Source: Alphaproteobacteria bacterium (GTDB lineage: Bacteria > Pseudomonadota > Alphaproteobacteria > Rhizobiales > Xanthobacteraceae). From it: a DNA stretch of 56,450 nt. The notes beneath the pieces were generated by a model. That model saw only the letters and a list, made by a program, of their open reading frames with translations, had not been told where the DNA came from and searched no databases. Every line of letters starts with the position of its first letter. Position 1 is the stretch's first letter. The stretch covers positions 1 through 56,450 of the forward strand of contig VAZV01000213.1 of NCBI GenBank assembly GCA_005884765.1. Direction: 5' to 3'. This document shows, piece after piece, positions 7,187 to 16,468 of the stretch. The translations under genes and the position numbers were made by a program.

Positions 7187-9097
7187 TCACACCCTGCCCT
7201 TCAGCGCCTCGCCGATTTCATCGAGCACCTTGGGGTCCTCGATGGTCGCAGGCATGTTCCAGGCCTCGCCGTCGGCGATCTTCTTGATGGTGCCGCGCAG
7301 GATCTTGCCGGAGCGCGTCTTCGGCAGCCGCGCCACCGTGATCGCGAGCTTGAAGGCGGCCACCGGGCCTAATCTTTCGCGCACCAACGCCACGATCTCC
7401 TTTTCGATCTCCGTTGGGCTTCGCGCGACGCCGGCCTTGAGCACCAGGAAGCCGCAGGGCACCTCGCCCTTGATCGCGTCGTGGATGCCGAGCACCGCGC
7501 ATTCGGCGACATCCGCGTGCGAGGCCAGGATCTCTTCCATGCCGCCGGTCGAGAGCCGGTGGCCGGCGACATTGATGATGTCGTCGGTACGGCCCATCAC
7601 GAACACGTAGCCGTCCTCGTCCTTGTAGCCGGCATCGGAGGTTTTGTAATAGCCGGGAAATTCGGTGAGGTAGGCCTCTTTGAAGCGCTCGTCCTGTTGC
7701 CACAGCGTCGGCAGGCAGGCCGGCGGCATCGGCAGCTTGATGACGATCGAACCCATGGTCCCGGTGGCGACCGGCTTTGCCGCGTCATCGACGACATCGA
7801 CCTGATACCCCGGCATCGGCACCGTCGGCGAGCCATGCTTGACCTTCAGCAGCCCCAAGCCCACCGGATTGCCGGCGATGCACCAGCCGGTTTCGGTCTG
7901 CCACCAATGGTCGATCACGGGCACTTTCAGTTGCGCTTCCGCCCATGCCACCGTCGGCGGATCGGCGCGCTCGCCGGCGAGGAACAGCGTGCGGAATTTT
8001 GATAGATCATATTTCCGGATGAACTTTCCGTCCGGATCTTCCTTCTTGATGGCGCGGAATGCGGTCGGCGCGGCGAAGAAGGCGACCGCCTGATGGTCGG
8101 AGATCACGCGCCAGAAGCTGCCCGCATCCGGCGTGCCGATCGGCTTGCCCTCATACATGATCGAGGTCGCGCCATGAAATAGCGGGCCATAGACGATGTA
8201 GCTGTGGCCGACCACCCAGCCGATGTCCGAGCCGCACCACCAGATCTCGCCGGGCCGCACGCCATAGAGGTTGAACATCGACCATTTCAGCGCCACCAGA
8301 TGCCCGCCATTGTCGCGCACCACGCCCTTCGGGATGCCGGTGGTGCCCGAGGTGTAGAGAATGTAGAGCGGATCGGTGGCGAGCACCGGCACGCAAGGCG
8401 CGGCCTTGGAGGCCGCGAGCGCTTGGCGGCGCAGATCTGCCCAGTCGTGGTCGCGGCCCGCGATCAACTCGCACGCGTGCTGCGGCCGCTGCAGGATGAT
8501 GCAGGCTTCGGGTTTGGCGCTCGCGAGTTTGATCGCCTCGTCGAGCAGCGGCTTGTACTGCACGATGCGGCCGGGCTCGAGACCGCAGCTTGCCGAAAAG
8601 ATCAGCTTTGGCCGGGCGTCGTCGATCCGGGTCGCCAGCTCTTTCGCCGCAAAGCCGCCGAACACCACGCTATGCACCGCACCGATCCGCGCGCAGGCCA
8701 GCATCGCGACCACGGCTTCCGGCACCATCGGCATGTAGAGGATGACGCGATCGCCCTTGGCGACGCCGAAGTCGGCCATGACGGCGGCAAGCGTCTGCAC
8801 CTCTTTCAACAGCTCGGCGTAGGTGAATTTCGTGACGGTGTTGGCAAGCGGCGAATCGTGGATCAGCGCCACTTGATCGGCGCGGCCGCCGGCGACATGA
8901 CGATCGAGCGCGTTGTAGCAGGTGTTGACCACGGCGCCGGCAAACCAGCGGCCGTAGATGCCCATAGTGGGATCGAAGACCTTCTCCGCCGGCTCGATCC
9001 AGTCGATCTCGCGCGCCGCCTCGCCCCAGAAGCCGACGGGATCGGCCAGCGAGCGGGCATAGGCCTGACGATAGCGGCTGTTGTCCTGGATGTTCAT
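7187..9097 (-). CDS. prpE: Propionyl-CoA synthetase (propionate-CoA ligase)
   Basis: 636 residues from ATG 9097, the usual PrpE length. It activates propionate with ATP and CoA to propionyl-CoA in the cytoplasm. Visible motifs of the ANL superfamily: the acetyl-CoA synthetase N-terminal region (residues 1-60), the P-loop-like YTSGTTGIPKG at 248-258, WWQTETGW near 395 (adenine/acyl pocket), KTSDAGYKDEDGYVFVMGR near 490, and the C-terminal PKTRSGKILRG near 592 with the Lys that is often acetylated in such enzymes. The gene stands alone. Acetyl-CoA synthetase is the main alternative, but the overall sequence (FDPTMGIYGRWFAGAVVNTC, DRHVAGGRADQVALI) fits PrpE better. Confidence 0.92.
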   Translation of the reverse strand: MNIQDNSRYRQAYARSLADPVGFWGEAAREIDWIEPAEKVFDPTMGIYGRWFAGAVVNTCYNALDRHVAGGRADQVALIHDSPLANTVTKFTYAELLKEVQTLAAVMADFGVAKGDRVILYMPMVPEAVVAMLACARIGAVHSVVFGGFAAKELATRIDDARPKLIFSASCGLEPGRIVQYKPLLDEAIKLASAKPEACIILQRPQHACELIAGRDHDWADLRRQALAASKAAPCVPVLATDPLYILYTSGTTGIPKGVVRDNGGHLVALKWSMFNLYGVRPGEIWWCGSDIGWVVGHSYIVYGPLFHGATSIMYEGKPIGTPDAGSFWRVISDHQAVAFFAAPTAFRAIKKEDPDGKFIRKYDLSKFRTLFLAGERADPPTVAWAEAQLKVPVIDHWWQTETGWCIAGNPVGLGLLKVKHGSPTVPMPGYQVDVVDDAAKPVATGTMGSIVIKLPMPPACLPTLWQQDERFKEAYLTEFPGYYKTSDAGYKDEDGYVFVMGRTDDIINVAGHRLSTGGMEEILASHADVAECAVLGIHDAIKGEVPCGFLVLKAGVARSPTEIEKEIVALVRERLGPVAAFKLAITVARLPKTRSGKILRGTIKKIADGEAWNMPATIEDPKVLDEIGEALKGRV

Positions 9098-9111
9098 GGC
9101 GTCTCTCCCTT

Positions 9112-9234
9112 GTCATGGCCGGGCATAGCCGTCCTAAGGACGGCGTCGCTTCCGCTCGCCTATGTCCCGGCCATCCACGTCTTGCGGTCTCTCAAAGAAA
9201 GACGTGGATGCCCGGCACAAGGCCGTGCATGAGG
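9112..9234. repeat. Intergenic palindromic repeat (GTCATGGCCGGGC type)
   Basis: Begins GTCATGGCCGGGCATAGCCG and ends with a degenerate complement; an inner pair (CATCCACGTCTT / AAGACGTGGATG) forms another stem. The same unit, better preserved, recurs at 17657-17846, and a shorter one at 15200-15285. It lies just upstream of prpE. Confidence 0.7.
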
Positions 9235-9325
9235 ACTACGGATAGTCGGCTCTATTTGACGGTCATTGTCATAGCATGGCCCGATAATTCAAGCCGAAAA
9301 CGCTGCTTCCGATGCTGTTGTCGCG

Positions 9326-10100
9326 CTATCGCCGTTCGATCGCCAGCAGATGGTCGAGCCGCTCGCGCATGGCCTGTTGCAGATCGTAGTCCGGGCGACC
9401 AAAGGAGGTATTGCGGCGGATCAAAAACGCGTCCTGTTCGCGCTGCAAGGCGCGCCCGGCGCTTGGGCTGTCGGCGTTGGCATCGCGGACGATCTTGGCA
9501 TTCACGGCATTGATCTCGCGATCGAGATTGGCGAGCTCGGGATTGGCGCAGATCGCCTTTTCCACCGGACGCCTCGCACTCGCGCAATTAAAGCTCGGCT
9601 TGCCAGCGACCGCGATCAGTGCGCCGAGCCGCTCCAGCTCCCGCGCCAGCGACCGGTAATTGTCCTTCGCGGCGCCATGGCCGGGGTTCAGCTTGATCGC
9701 CGCGCCAAAATCGGCCAGCGCCTTGGGGCGGTCGCCCTTCTTGCGCCACAGTTCGCCGCGGGCGTTGTAGGTATCGGCCTGCGCCGGATCGAGCCGCAGC
9801 ACGGCGTCGTAATCGCTGATCGCGCGGTCGATCTGATCCTTGCGGCCCAACGCGCCGCCGCGCGCGATCAGCGCCTTGATACGGGTCGGTCCTCGCCGTC
9901 TTTTCGTTGTCGACCAGCGCGCCGCAGGCCGCGATGATGTTGTCGTCGGCATTGGCGCTCACCGCCGCCACGCAAGGCGCCGGGTCGACCGGCGGCTCTT
10001 TCGCCGGCTCGGCGCCGGTGGCGCGCGCGATTTGGGGCAGCGAGCACAACAGGCCCACGGCCACGGCACCAGCGATCAGTATTCTCGGGCCCACTCGCAT
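9326..10100 (-). pseudogene. Secreted TPR / LprI-like domain protein, frameshifted
   Basis: From ATG 10100 the frame gives a signal peptide (MRVGPRILIAGAVAVGLLCS...ARA) and CVAAVSANADDNIIAACGAL up to about 9886. After one extra C in the CCC run at 9883-9885 the sequence continues in the next frame as RIKALIARGGALGRKDQIDR, then a TPR unit (AISDYDAVLRLDPAQADTYN), a second unit, and a C-terminal LprI-like domain (FNCASARRPVEKAICANPEL, ANLDREINAVNAKI) ending at 9326. The LprI family inhibits lysozyme or binds periplasmic ligands. Removing one base restores a single open protein of about 257 residues, so this is either a recent pseudogene or a sequence error. Confidence 0.75.
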
Positions 10101-10264
10101 CAGATTTCCGGCGCAAACGCCCTCTATACCAGGACGGCCAATATTGGAACGGTCGCGATCCGCTGCCGCAGCGGCGGCAGCGCCTCGACGATTATAGACG
10201 AGGGGTTTGATGTTAGATTGCGGATCAGGATGACCGCAATGGCGCGCTTTCAGGATTTCGAGAC

Positions 10265-11809
10265 TTGACGACATTCGAGTGGATCATCGCCTTGTTGCTC
10301 GGCGCGGTCGCGTTGTCGGCGCTGGCCAGGCGGATCAAGGTCCCCTACCCGACCTTCCTTGCCATCGGCGGCGTGCTGCTGACGCTTGCGCCGTCCGGAC
10401 CATCATGGACGCTGGAGCCCGCTCTCGCACTGGCGCTGTTCGTCGCACCGGTGCTGCTCGATGCCGCCTACGACACTTCGCTGCGCGATCTCCGCAACAA
10501 TTGGGTGCCGGTCTCGACGCTGGTGCTGCTCGCCGTCGGCGTTACCACGGCGGTCGTTGCCGTGTTGGCGCATGGGATGGTCCCGGAGATGCCGTGGGCG
10601 GCTGCGATCGCACTCGGTGCCATCGTTGCGCCACCGGATGCCGCTGCGGCCACCGCTGTGCTGCGCCAGGTCAACCTGCCGTACCGGATCCTCAAAATCC
10701 TGGAAGGCGAGAGCCTGCTCAATGACGCCAGCGCGCTGCTGATCTATCGGGTCGCGGTCGGCGCCGCCGCGGCGGAGCATCTCAGGTGGAGCGAGTTCGC
10801 GCCCTCCCTCGCGCTGGCATTGGCCGGCAGTCTGGTGGCCGGTCATTTGTTTGCCAGAGCTTGGCTACTTCTGTCACGGCGGGTGGATGAGGCGCCGAGC
10901 GCGATCATCCTGCAATTCGCCGGCACTTTTACGGTGTGGATCGTCGCCGAGCGCGTCGGCCTTTCCGGCATCCTGACCATCGTCGCCTATGCCATCACCA
11001 TCGCGCGCACCGCACCGGCGCGGACCCCGGCGCGGCTTCGGGTGCCGGCCTATGCGGTGTGGGAAACCGCGGTCTTCATCCTCAACGTGCTGGCGTTCAT
11101 GCTGATCGGCATGCAGTTGCGGCCGACCTGGATCCGGCTCGACGAAGCGGTGCGAATGGACTACCTCGCGACAGCGGCTTACGTCCTCGCCGCCGTCATC
11201 CTCGCCCGCATCGTGCTGGTCATCGTCTATGGCGCCACCCTGCGTGCACTGGTCGCCCAGGGGCTGTTCCATCCCCTCAATACAATGGCGCTGCCGACGG
11301 TCAAGGGCGGCATCGTGACGGCGTGGTGCGGGATGCGCGGCATCGTCACGCTGGCGGCGGCCTTCGCGCTGCCGGAAAACTTTCCCTATCGCGATCTGAT
11401 CCTCCTGACGGCTTTTGCCGTGGTGTTGGGTTCGCTCGTCATTCAAGGCCTGACGCTGCGGCCGCTGATCCTGGCGCTGAAACTGAAGGATGAGGATCCG
11501 GTCGCAGTCGAGGTCGCCCGCGCCCGCGGCATCGCCTATCGGGCCGCGCTCGAGGCGATCGACGGCGACCCGTCCGAGGAAGCCGAAATCCTGCGGCTCG
11601 AGTATCGCGCGATGCTGATGCGCGGCGAGGGCGATCCCGACGGTGGCGTCCCAACCAGCGAGCTTCCGGCCGATCCGCTGCGCCGGCGCGCGATCGGCGC
11701 GGCGCGGCGCTCGATCCTGACACTGCGCCGGTCGGAAGAAATCGGCGATGACGCCTTCCATCAGCTCGAGGAAGAATTGGACCGGGCCGAGCTCAGCGCG
11801 CAGGCGTAG
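10265..11809 (+). CDS. Na+/H+ antiporter, CPA1 (NhaP/YjcE-like) family
   Basis: 514 residues from a TTG start at 10265. About 12 membrane helices fill residues 1-400. CPA1 hallmarks: ALGAIVAPPDAAAATAVLRQ near 120 (ion-site Asp) and EGESLLNDASALLIYRVAV near 147, plus RGIVTLAAAFALPEN near 360. The tail from about 410 is cytoplasmic and helical with many acidic and Arg residues. It exchanges monovalent cation for protons across the inner membrane. The specific ion cannot be read from sequence. Transcribed alone, convergent with the SDR gene on the other strand. Confidence 0.88.
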   Translation: MTTFEWIIALLLGAVALSALARRIKVPYPTFLAIGGVLLTLAPSGPSWTLEPALALALFVAPVLLDAAYDTSLRDLRNNWVPVSTLVLLAVGVTTAVVAVLAHGMVPEMPWAAAIALGAIVAPPDAAAATAVLRQVNLPYRILKILEGESLLNDASALLIYRVAVGAAAAEHLRWSEFAPSLALALAGSLVAGHLFARAWLLLSRRVDEAPSAIILQFAGTFTVWIVAERVGLSGILTIVAYAITIARTAPARTPARLRVPAYAVWETAVFILNVLAFMLIGMQLRPTWIRLDEAVRMDYLATAAYVLAAVILARIVLVIVYGATLRALVAQGLFHPLNTMALPTVKGGIVTAWCGMRGIVTLAAAFALPENFPYRDLILLTAFAVVLGSLVIQGLTLRPLILALKLKDEDPVAVEVARARGIAYRAALEAIDGDPSEEAEILRLEYRAMLMRGEGDPDGGVPTSELPADPLRRRAIGAARRSILTLRRSEEIGDDAFHQLEEELDRAELSAQA

Positions 11810-11838
11810 TCGTTCTGGCGTTCGCCGCGACAACCAGA

Positions 11839-12645
11839 TTACGCGCCCGCCTTGCAGGTGATCCCGCCATCGACCACGAGCTCGATGCCGGTGATGTATT
11901 TCGCATCATCCGACGCCAAAAACAGCGCGGCGTTGGCGACGTCCCAGGCGTCGCCCATGTGCCCCATCGGCACCTGCGCGTCGCGCGCGCGCCACATCGC
12001 TTCCACATCGCCCTTGGCATAGCTTGCCGCAAGGCCGGCGGAGTGTTCGACCATCGGCGTCTTCATCAGCCCCGGCAGGATCGCGTTGACGCGCACATGC
12101 TTGCTCGCAAATTCGACCGCGGTGGTGCGCGTCATCTGATTCATCGCGGCCTTGGTGGTGCCGTAGGAGACGTAGGAGAGGCCGAGATGGCGGATCGAGG
12201 CGATCGAAGAGATATTGATGATCGAGCCGCCGCCCTGCTTCACCATCACGGGAATGACGTGTTTCATGGCGAGGTACGCACTCTTGAGATTGACGGCAAA
12301 GACGTGGTCCCAGCTCGCTTCGCTCACATCGACGACGCTTCCCATCTCTGCGATGCCTACATTGTTGTCGAGCACATCGATGCGGCCATAGGCCTTCAGG
12401 CACGCCGCCACCATCGCCTCGACGTCGGCGGCGCGCGAGACGTCCGCGGTGAACGCGGCTGCTTTGCCGCCCTCGCCTGCGATGATCTTCACGGTCTCTT
12501 CCGCAGCAGCCGCGTTGCGATCGACGCAAAACACCTGCGCGCCCTCGCGCGCAAAGGTCGCGGCGGTCGCCTTGCCGTTGCCCCAGCCCGGCCCGATCGA
12601 GCCTGCGCCGACAACAAGCGCGATTTTTCCCTTGAGCCGATCCAT
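11839..12645 (-). CDS. SDR-family oxidoreductase
   Basis: 268 residues from ATG 12645. Classical short-chain dehydrogenase fold: cofactor loop VVGAGSIGPGWGNGKATA (an expanded variant of TGxxxGxG), NNVGIAEMG in place of NNAG, catalytic Ser in INISSIASI and Tyr/Lys in SYGTTKAA, and the C-terminal ITGIELVVDGG. Asp-35-like residue in FCVDRN suggests NAD(H) preference. It is the last gene of the run TAXI binding protein - TRAP permease - DUF1850 - SDR, all on the minus strand with short gaps, so it may act on the imported substrate. Substrate unknown. Confidence 0.88.
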   Translation of the reverse strand: MDRLKGKIALVVGAGSIGPGWGNGKATAATFAREGAQVFCVDRNAAAAEETVKIIAGEGGKAAAFTADVSRAADVEAMVAACLKAYGRIDVLDNNVGIAEMGSVVDVSEASWDHVFAVNLKSAYLAMKHVIPVMVKQGGGSIINISSIASIRHLGLSYVSYGTTKAAMNQMTRTTAVEFASKHVRVNAILPGLMKTPMVEHSAGLAASYAKGDVEAMWRARDAQVPMGHMGDAWDVANAALFLASDDAKYITGIELVVDGGITCKAGA

Positions 12646-12674
12646 CGACGTCTCCCTGTTTGCTTAGTGGCTTT

Positions 12675-13049
12675 TTATGGTTCGCAGGCGCTCATGACGG
12701 TGACGTTAGCACCGATCGGACGTTCGAAAATCTCCGACAGCGTCCGGCAATGGCCGTCAGCGCATATCCGCCATTCGCCGGCGGCGCCGGAATTGCCCAG
12801 CACCAGTTGCGGCACGGCAGCGCGTTTGGGTTGCCATTGAAACCAGCCGTCGACAAGGCGCGCCTGCGGCGGCGGCTCCATGCCGGCGCCAGATCCCTTG
12901 ACCCGCGCCTGCACCAGCTCAAGTCCGCGGGCGGTGATGCGCCAGTCTTCCTGCCAGTCGGTCTTTTCGACCGAATGGGTCCAGGCGAGCGTGAAGGCCG
13001 CAAGCGCCAGCGTCTTGAGTGCGCCGGCCGATGCGAGGCAAAGGCTCAA
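12675..13049 (-). CDS. DUF1850 protein of the TRAP operon
   Basis: 124 residues if started at TTG 13049, whose TTGA overlaps the stop of the permease gene; a longer start at 13085 would overlap it by 40 bases. An N-terminal hydrophobic segment (GALKTLALAAFTLAW) suggests export or anchoring. The core SVEKTDWQEDWRITARGLEL, VQARVKGSGAGMEPPPQARL, DGWFQWQP is the DUF1850 pattern. Such genes regularly sit beside fused TAXI-type TRAP permeases, so a role in transport is inferred; the biochemical function is unknown. Confidence 0.8.
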   Translation of the reverse strand: MSLCLASAGALKTLALAAFTLAWTHSVEKTDWQEDWRITARGLELVQARVKGSGAGMEPPPQARLVDGWFQWQPKRAAVPQLVLGNSGAAGEWRICADGHCRTLSEIFERPIGANVTVMSACEP

Positions 13050-15154
13050 ACCGCCGCCACCGCGAGCCGCGCACGCTGCCGCCACTGCCAGAGCGCAAGC
13101 GCTGCGGTCAGGACGAAGCCGGCAGGGTTGCTGAAGGGAAAGCCGCCGAGCAGGCAGAGCGCCGCGATCAGCGCGACGGCGCGTTCGGCAAGCGTCAACC
13201 GCACTAACAGAAACCCGATCGCGACCAGGCCGAACAGGCCGATCGCCACCAGCGCCTTGAAGGTCGCCAGCGCCACCGCGCCATAGAATCCGAGCGTTGC
13301 GGTCATGGGATCGCCGGCCTGGAGCATCAGCGCCGGCGAATAGACAAACACGAATGGAATGACATAGCCGGCGAGCGCGATGCGCATCGCTTCCCAGCCG
13401 ATCTTGTCGGGGTTTTCCCTGGCGATCGGGGCCGCCGCCAGCGCCGCCAGCGCCACCGGCGGCGAGAGGTCGGCCATGATACCGTAGTAGAACGCAAACA
13501 TGTGGCTCTCGATCAGCGGCACGCCGAGCTTGGCCAGCGCCGGCGCTGCCAGCGCCGCGGTGATGATGTAGGTCGGGATGGTCGGAATGCCGGTGCCGAG
13601 CAGGATCGACAGCACCATCGTCGTCACCAGCGCGAGGAACAGGCTCTTCTCGCCAAGTCCGATCACCCAGCCGCCGAAGATGGTGCCGACGCCGGTCTGC
13701 GTCATCATGCCGATGATGACGCCGACGATGGCGCAGGCCATGCCCACCGTCAGCGCCGACTTCGCGCTTTCGGCGAGCGAATCCCGGCAGGCGGCGAGCG
13801 TGGCCCTGCCGCCGCGCGTCAGCGCCGAGATCGCGACCAGCAACAAGACCACGCCCGCCACCGGAACGATCTCGATCCCGTCGCGCGACAGCGAGCCTGC
13901 GATCAGCGCAAGCCCGACCCAGAACAAAAACCGCAGAACGTTGTTGGAAAAACCGAGCGTGATGCTGGTGCCCAGGATCAGCGCCACCGTCAGCGCAAGC
14001 CCCACGCTGCCGGCATAGAGCGGCGTGAAGCCCTCGAACAGCATGTAGACCAGCGCCGCCAGCGGCAATACCAGATACCAGCGCGCCACCAGCGTCTTCC
14101 AGGCACTCGGAATTTCCGTCTTCTTCATGCCGACGAGACCATGCTTGCCGGCTTCCAGATGCACCATCCAGAAGGCCGACGCGAAATAGAGGATCGCCGG
14201 GATCACCGCGGCCTTGACGATCACGGAATAATCGACGCCGAGCGTCTCCGCCATGATGAAGGCGACCGCGCCCATCACCGGCGGCATGATCTGTCCGCCC
14301 ATCGAGGCCGTGGCCTCGACGCCGGCGGCAAACGCGCGGCGATAGCCGAACTTGATCATCAGGGGAATCGTGAACTGGCCGACGGTGACGACATTGGCGA
14401 CGCCGGAGCCCGAAATCGTCCCCATCATTCCGGAGGCGAACACCGCGACCTTGGCCGGTCCGCCGCGGGTGCGGCCGAACAGGCCGAGCGAGACGTCGGT
14501 GAACAACTGGATCATGCCGGCGCGCTCCAGGAACGAGCCGAACAGGATGAACAGGAAGATGTAGGTTGCCGAGACATAGATCGGCACGCCGTAGAATCCC
14601 TCGGTGCCATAGGCGAGATGCGAGACGACCTGATCAAAATCATAGCCGCGGTGATTGAACGGCGCCGGCAGATACTGGCCGAAGAACCAGTAGAGAATGC
14701 AGGCGCCGCACATCAGCGGCAGCGCCAGGCCCATCAGCCGCCGGGTGCCTTCGAAGATCAACACCGCAAGCAGCGTGCCCACCGCGAGATCGAGCGTGGT
14801 CGGGTCGCCGTCACGCAGGATCAGCTCGGCGTAGAAGATCCACTGGTAGAGCCCGCACAGGAACCCGGCGCTGCCGACCAGCCAGCCCGCGGCGCGGCCG
14901 GCATTGCCCTTGGCGGTGAAGTTGCCGATCAGGCCAAAGGTCATCAGGATCAGGAAGCCGACATGAATCCCGCGCACCACCTGGCTCGGCAAATAATTGA
15001 ATGCCGCGACGTAAAGCCGGAACGCCGCAAAGGCGATGCCGACCGCATAGGCGAGACGGCCCCAGCCGCCCGGGCCGAACCCTTCAGGAAAGCCATGCTC
15101 GAAATTGTCGAATTCGACCCTGACGGGGACTTCGGTGCCCCTGGTTTGCAACAT
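13046..15154 (-). CDS. TRAP transporter fused permease (4TM/12TM)
   Basis: 702 residues from ATG 15154, with GGGGA upstream. Residues 45-210 are the small DctQ-like 4-helix part and the remainder the large DctM-like part, fused in one chain as is typical for TAXI-type systems. Visible DctM features: FGSFLERAGMIQLFTDVSLG, GTISGSGVANVVTVGQFTIP, GGQIMPPVMGAVAFIMAETL, and GTGIPTIPTYIITAALAAPA near 560. It moves a solute, usually an organic acid, across the inner membrane using an ion gradient and works with the binding protein encoded upstream (15303-16250). Substrate cannot be told. Confidence 0.92.
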   Translation of the reverse strand: MLQTRGTEVPVRVEFDNFEHGFPEGFGPGGWGRLAYAVGIAFAAFRLYVAAFNYLPSQVVRGIHVGFLILMTFGLIGNFTAKGNAGRAAGWLVGSAGFLCGLYQWIFYAELILRDGDPTTLDLAVGTLLAVLIFEGTRRLMGLALPLMCGACILYWFFGQYLPAPFNHRGYDFDQVVSHLAYGTEGFYGVPIYVSATYIFLFILFGSFLERAGMIQLFTDVSLGLFGRTRGGPAKVAVFASGMMGTISGSGVANVVTVGQFTIPLMIKFGYRRAFAAGVEATASMGGQIMPPVMGAVAFIMAETLGVDYSVIVKAAVIPAILYFASAFWMVHLEAGKHGLVGMKKTEIPSAWKTLVARWYLVLPLAALVYMLFEGFTPLYAGSVGLALTVALILGTSITLGFSNNVLRFLFWVGLALIAGSLSRDGIEIVPVAGVVLLLVAISALTRGGRATLAACRDSLAESAKSALTVGMACAIVGVIIGMMTQTGVGTIFGGWVIGLGEKSLFLALVTTMVLSILLGTGIPTIPTYIITAALAAPALAKLGVPLIESHMFAFYYGIMADLSPPVALAALAAAPIARENPDKIGWEAMRIALAGYVIPFVFVYSPALMLQAGDPMTATLGFYGAVALATFKALVAIGLFGLVAIGFLLVRLTLAERAVALIAALCLLGGFPFSNPAGFVLTAALALWQWRQRARLAVAAV

Positions 15155-15199
15155 TGATTCGTTCCCCAGCCGAACGTCTCTAACATTGACTCCCACGTT

Positions 15200-15285
15200 C
15201 GTCATGCCCGGGCTTGTCCTGGGCATCCACGACCTTCTTTCTCAGCCCTAAGACGTGGATGGCCGGGTCAAGCCCGGCCATGACG
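15200..15285. repeat. Intergenic palindromic repeat
   Basis: CGTCATGCCCGGGCTTG at the left and CAAGCCCGGCCATGACG at the right form long inverted ends around a short spacer. It lies between the TAXI binding-protein gene and the permease gene, so the transcript of the operon would carry a stable hairpin here that could adjust relative expression. Confidence 0.75.
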
Positions 15286-15302
15286 ACAGAAATAATCGTC
15301 TC

Positions 15303-16250
15303 TTACTTAATCAAACCCTTTTCCTTGTAATAGCGGATCGCGCCGGGGTGCAATGGCACCGGGCTGCCGATGGCTGCGGTCTCGAGCTTGATCTCCTTGC
15401 CGGCGACGCGGGCATTCGCCAGTTCGCCCAGCGATTCGAAGACGAGCTTGGTCATCTGGTAGGCGAGATCGTCGGAGACCTCGGAGCTGGTCACGAGATA
15501 ATTGACGACGGCGGCGGTCGGAACGTCCTTGTCCTGGCCGGTATAGGTATTGGCCGGGATTGTCACCGCAACGAAGGGCGGGCCGATCTTGTCGACGATT
15601 TCCTTGGGGACCGATACCACGGTGATGTCGGCCGAGGTGCTCAGGTCCTTCAGCGAGGCGACGCCCAGTCCCGCCGATTGCAGCGTCGCGTTCAACTGGC
15701 GGTTCTTCATGAGATCGACGGATTCGGCGAACGGCAGATATTCGACCTTGCCGATGTCCTTGTAGCTCATGCCGGCTGCGCCGAGGATCGCGCGCGAGTT
15801 GAGTTCGGTTCCGGATTTCGGTGCGCCGACCGAGAGGCTTTTGCCCTTGAGATCGGCGAGCGTCTTGATGCCGCTGTCGGCGGTGGCAACGATCTGGATA
15901 TAGTTCGGATAGATCGCGCCGATGGTCCGCAGCTTATCCATCTTTTTCTTGAAGCCGGCCTCCTCGTCGCCTTCCCAGGCCGCTTTGAGCGAATCGCCCA
16001 GCGCAAAGGCGAGCTCGCCGCGGCCCTGCTGCAGCAGGACCAGATTCTCGACCGACGCCTTGGTCGCCTGCACCTGCGTCTTAACGTTGGCAATCTTGTC
16101 GCTGTAGATTTTTCCGATCGCAACCCCAAGCGGATAATAGACGCCCGATGTTCCGCCGGTGAGCACGTTGATGAATTGTTGCGCCTGTACGGCAGGCGCC
16201 GACAGGACCGCCGCCACCACGGCGGCAGCGCCGATCAATTTTGCAATCAT
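15303..16250 (-). CDS. TAXI-family TRAP solute-binding protein
   Basis: 315 residues from ATG 16250. Signal peptide 1-23 (IGAAAVVAAVLSAPAVQAQQ). The mature start FINVLTGGTSGVYYPLGVAI is the TAXI signature, followed by LVLLQQGRGELAFALGDSL and the ligand-domain strand LADLKGKSLSVGAPKSGTEL. It binds the substrate in the periplasm and hands it to the fused permease encoded 149 bases downstream. Ligand is unknown. A palindromic repeat separates the two genes. Confidence 0.92.
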   Translation of the reverse strand: MIAKLIGAAAVVAAVLSAPAVQAQQFINVLTGGTSGVYYPLGVAIGKIYSDKIANVKTQVQATKASVENLVLLQQGRGELAFALGDSLKAAWEGDEEAGFKKKMDKLRTIGAIYPNYIQIVATADSGIKTLADLKGKSLSVGAPKSGTELNSRAILGAAGMSYKDIGKVEYLPFAESVDLMKNRQLNATLQSAGLGVASLKDLSTSADITVVSVPKEIVDKIGPPFVAVTIPANTYTGQDKDVPTAAVVNYLVTSSEVSDDLAYQMTKLVFESLGELANARVAGKEIKLETAAIGSPVPLHPGAIRYYKEKGLIK

Positions 16251-16468
16251 CTAAAATTCTCCCCAAACCGGCGGCGAAATTGGACGGACGGGGGGCTGAG
16301 GTCAACCTCCAATAGCCAAAGGCAGGGTTGCGGCAAACAAGCATTCGAGGCCGCCCACCGGCTGTTCTTGACGCTTTCCTGGCACTGGAAACCATGCGGT
16401 TCCCCGCGTACTGTCCGGCCCGCGAAACCGCCCCATCAGAGGCCGGTCATATCCGGGAGAACGCTACA

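Noticed and set aside
8204..9232. A 342-residue open frame antisense to prpE
   Set aside because: Arises from the third-position GC bias of prpE; composition is His/Arg/Gly/Asp-rich with no recognisable fold.
9588..10274. 228-residue minus-strand frame starting upstream of the LprI-like gene
   Set aside because: Its N-terminal 60 residues and its tail beyond the frameshift are not protein-like; only residues from ATG 10100 to about 9886 belong to the real gene.
13502..15157. A 551-residue open frame antisense to the TRAP permease
   Set aside because: It is Arg/His/Gln/Asp-rich, has no domain and mirrors the codon pattern of the real permease gene; typical high-GC shadow.
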